DNA of 18,070 nucleotides, from positions 1-18,070 of the forward strand of contig VBLN01000022.1 of the NCBI GenBank assembly GCA_005878685.1, written 5' to 3'. The stretch's first letter is position 1. Every line of letters starts with the position of its first letter. Source of the DNA: Deltaproteobacteria bacterium. Its GTDB lineage: Bacteria; Desulfobacterota; Binatia; UBA9968. Under the pieces are notes generated by a model, which was not told the origin of the DNA, did not search any database, and worked only from the letters and a program-made list of their open reading frames with translations. Made by a program: the position numbers and the translations under genes. Below are positions 16,070 through 18,070 of the stretch, one piece after another.

Positions 16070-17209
16070 ATGCGGCTTGCATTAACTGAGGCTTACATGA
16101 TGACCGGGACAAAGGGCGTTATAAAAAAGGGGACTCTTCTGATTAATGATGGCTTGATCGAAGCAATCGGGGCGAACGTTAAGCTGCCTAAGGATACCGA
16201 AGTTTGGAACGTCAAAGGTAAAGTCCTCATCCCAGGAATGATTGACGCACACACGCACCTCGGCCTCAGACAGGATGGCGTGGGTGCGGACCAAAGCGAC
16301 GAGGATGAGATAGGTGATCCCGTCGTCCCACACATCCGGGCCTTGGATGCAATTAACCCTGAAGACATTGCTTTCCGTGATGCGCTGATGAGCGGAGTCA
16401 CCTCGGTCGGAATCATGCCGGGAAGCTACAATGTCATCTGCGGCCAGCCGGCTGCGATTAAAGTGATCGGGGGCACGGTCGAACAGATGCTGGTGCGCTC
16501 ACCAGTGGGAATGAAAGTTTCTTTTGGCGAACGTCCCAAGAGCGTCTACGGAGGCCTCAAAAAGAGCCCGATGACCCGCATGGGAATCGCCGCGATCCTT
16601 CGAGAAGCGCTGGTAAGGGCGCACAATTATGCCGCGAATAACAAAGGACCGCGGGATTTGCGGCAGGAAGCGCTCATCCCGGTGGTGAAAAGACAGATTC
16701 CGCTCCGAGCCCACGCCCATCGCTCCGACGACATCATGACGGCGGTGAGGATTGCGAAAGAGTTTAAGGTTGATTTAGTGATCGAACATGGCACCGATGG
16801 ATACAAGGTGGCCGCCGAATTATCAGAAGCCAAGGTGCCTGTGGTGCATGGACCCTGGCTCAAAGTACGAGGTAACCTGGAACAGTCTGGGAGAAACGTA
16901 GAAGCTCCCCGGATACTGATGGAAAGCAACATACTCACAGCCTTTTCAACGGATCACCCGGTGATACCCATTCAGAACCTTAGGCTGCTGGCCACGACAG
17001 CCGTCGAACAAGGAGTAAGCCCCGAAGCGGCGCTAAAGGCGATAACCATTCATCCGGCGCAAATCATGGGGATCCATGACCGTGTCGGCAGTTTAGAAAA
17101 AGGTAAGGATGCCGATGTTGTGGTACTGTCGGGAGCGCCCTTTGAGGCAGGTACAAAAGTCGAGGCCGTAATCGTGGATGGAAAGGCTAGTTGGAAACGT
17201 AAGGTTTAG
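16070..17209 (+). CDS. Second amidohydrolase, imidazolonepropionase-like (COG1228 type)
   Basis: Amidohydrolase from a different branch from its neighbour, the imidazolonepropionase/prolidase-like group. Ligands visible are His61 and His63 (IDAHTHLG), Lys149 in GMKVSFGERPK (possible metal-bridging lysine in this group), His215/His217 (RAHAHRSDD), His240 (VIEHGTDG) and Asp295 (FSTDHP). The C-terminal GSLEKGKDADVVVLSG closes the beta sandwich. At 379 aa it is complete. GGGAGG (16059-16064) lies 5 nt before ATG 16070. It follows the first amidohydrolase by 22 bp and ends the operon. Two hydrolases in tandem suggest sequential C-N bond cleavage of one compound; that is inference. Its stop overlaps the end of an antisense ORF6N remnant. 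Confidence 0.88.
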   Translation: MRLALTEAYMMTGTKGVIKKGTLLINDGLIEAIGANVKLPKDTEVWNVKGKVLIPGMIDAHTHLGLRQDGVGADQSDEDEIGDPVVPHIRALDAINPEDIAFRDALMSGVTSVGIMPGSYNVICGQPAAIKVIGGTVEQMLVRSPVGMKVSFGERPKSVYGGLKKSPMTRMGIAAILREALVRAHNYAANNKGPRDLRQEALIPVVKRQIPLRAHAHRSDDIMTAVRIAKEFKVDLVIEHGTDGYKVAAELSEAKVPVVHGPWLKVRGNLEQSGRNVEAPRILMESNILTAFSTDHPVIPIQNLRLLATTAVEQGVSPEAALKAITIHPAQIMGIHDRVGSLEKGKDADVVVLSGAPFEAGTKVEAVIVDGKASWKRKV

Positions 17210-17355
17210 AGGTCAAGTTCTTTTTCTTTTCTCGGAACTCCATAAAGCCACGCCGGATCAGCTTCCAGCATCACTTTGTCTCCTCCAATTAGCAGGATTG
17301 AGCGCTCAATTCGCTCGCTTGGAACTAGATTTGTGACCTGAATCCTCTGACCCTT
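17206..17355 (-). pseudogene. Decayed fragment of an ORF6N-domain (phage-type DNA-binding) gene
   Basis: On the - strand a 49-codon open segment reads from an upstream TAG (17356-17358) to TAA at 17206-17208. Its product contains LVPSERIERSILLIGGDK followed by VMLEADPAWLYGVP. This matches the N-terminal core of the ORF6N domain (usual pattern: IERxILLIRGxKVMLDxDLAELYGV), found in phage antirepressor-like and solitary chromosomal proteins. The match ends after GVP, where the domain normally continues with T-K-x-LNQAVKRN; here eight unrelated codons and a stop follow. No start codon precedes it in frame. IRG has become IGG and DLAELYGV has become DPAWLYGV, as expected of a relic. The rest of the gap before the glycosyltransferase (17356-17435) holds nothing I recognise. 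Confidence 0.62.
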
Positions 17356-17435
17356 CTATGTCCGGCAATTTTATGCAAGCTTCTAAAGGGCCTGTTGCGG
17401 TGTGTTTTAGCTTATAATAATTTTAGGATTTTCCG

Positions 17436-18070
17436 ATGAAGATCGCACAGATCTCCAGCGTTTATCTGTCCGTCCCGCCGAAAACCCACGGCGGGACGGA
17501 GCGGATTGTCTATTACCTCTGCCAGCACCTTTCCCGGCGCGGGCACGAGGTGGAGCTTTTTGCCTCCGGCGATTCAAAGGTTGATTGTCCAATCCAATCG
17601 GTTTTGCCCGTCGCCAGCCTGGATGATCCCCAGTCCACTTTTTATCTGGAAAAGGAGTTTGAGACACGCAACACCTATAACCTTTACCGCCAGGCGGATC
17701 GTTTTGATTTGATCCACGCTCATTGGCCCACCTTGGCAGCCTATTTCTCGTCTTTTACGAAGACGCCAACGGTTGTGACATACGCTTATATCGAGAAGGA
17801 ACTCCACCAATATTACCGAAACCACTTTCCGAATTGTTTCCCGGTTTGCATCAGCCGGGCTCAAGCGAGGATGCTAGGGGATGAATCGTTACCCACGATC
17901 TATGACGGGATTAACTTGGAGGAGGTTCCCTTCAACGATGCGCCGGAGGACTTTTTTATCATCGTCGGACGTATGACTCCCGGGAAAGGTATCGCCGAGG
18001 CCATCCGGATTGCCAAAAGGGCGAAGGTAGAGCTTCTCATTATCGGCCATGTCACGACGCATTTGCCCTG
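17436..18070 (+). CDS. Glycosyltransferase family 4 (3' end outside window)
   Basis: Nucleotide-sugar-dependent transferase of the GT4 class with a GT-B fold. The frame opens at ATG 17436 with MKIAQISSVYLSVPPKTHGG and continues TERIVYYLCQHLSRRGHEVE, the N-terminal donor/acceptor motif in which the HGGTE loop is characteristic. LIHAHWP, CISRAQ, YDGINLEEVPF and IIVGRMTPGKGIAEAI (start of the C-terminal nucleotide-binding domain) follow in order. The 211 visible residues are about half the usual length and the frame is open at the window end. AGGA at 17425-17428 serves as ribosome site. A TATAAT at 17413-17418 lies upstream but lacks a -35 and sits too close to the start for a normal leader. It begins a new locus, unrelated to the operon before it. 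Confidence 0.9.
   Translation, partial: MKIAQISSVYLSVPPKTHGGTERIVYYLCQHLSRRGHEVELFASGDSKVDCPIQSVLPVASLDDPQSTFYLEKEFETRNTYNLYRQADRFDLIHAHWPTLAAYFSSFTKTPTVVTYAYIEKELHQYYRNHFPNCFPVCISRAQARMLGDESLPTIYDGINLEEVPFNDAPEDFFIIVGRMTPGKGIAEAIRIAKRAKVELLIIGHVTTHLP

Noticed and set aside
17413-17418. TATAAT as glycosyltransferase promoter
   Set aside because: No -35 at suitable spacing, and the transcript would begin at or inside the ribosome site.
1-18070. CRISPR array, tRNA, rRNA or intact transposase
   Set aside because: No regularly spaced direct repeats, cloverleaf-like genes or transposase motifs were seen on either strand.

Overview
The window looks like a piece of a bacterial chromosome, probably from an uncultured lineage near the Deltaproteobacteria, Binatota or Methylomirabilota. 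The placement is inference from two things. The gene order queA-tgt-yajC-secD-secF-recJ is common in deltaproteobacterial-type genomes. Several substrate-binding proteins appear without transporter partners, which is common in such metagenomic lineages. Base composition looks moderately GC-rich by eye (not counted). Most genes carry good AGGAG-type ribosome binding sites.

Positions 1-9494 are a co-directional housekeeping block on the + strand. It holds the 3' part of a family 4 uracil-DNA glycosylase, an nfeD-type membrane serine protease with its stomatin/SPFH partner, queA and tgt (queuosine tRNA modification), yajC-secD-secF (accessory Sec translocon) and recJ. Two of these genes are damaged. 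tgt has an in-frame gap of about 11 residues at the place that normally holds the base-recognising Asp-Glu-Cys segment. recJ has an in-frame TAA in mid-gene and a frameshift near the 3' end.

Positions 9491-13243 are an accessory catabolic or uptake region. An FAD-dependent dehydrogenase resembling tricarballylate dehydrogenase runs on the - strand and converges on recJ. Diverging from it are two tandem secreted substrate-binding proteins of the NitT/TauT (NMT1-like) class. The divergent intergenic region holds a 7-bp-arm inverted repeat.

Positions 13479-17209 form a tight three-gene operon: a secreted substrate-binding protein of the Fe(III)/thiamine/spermidine-like class followed by two different metal-dependent amidohydrolases. 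A good sigma70-type promoter (TTGACA, 17 bp, TACATA) precedes it. The promoter lies across one arm of an 11-bp inverted repeat that bounds a 146-bp segment, so it may be an operator pair or a small MITE-like element. No ABC permease or ATPase is encoded in the window for any of the three binding proteins.

Positions 17206-18070 hold a decayed antisense ORF6N-domain gene fragment, then the 5' part of a family 4 glycosyltransferase that runs off the window. I see no tRNA, rRNA, CRISPR array or intact transposase.
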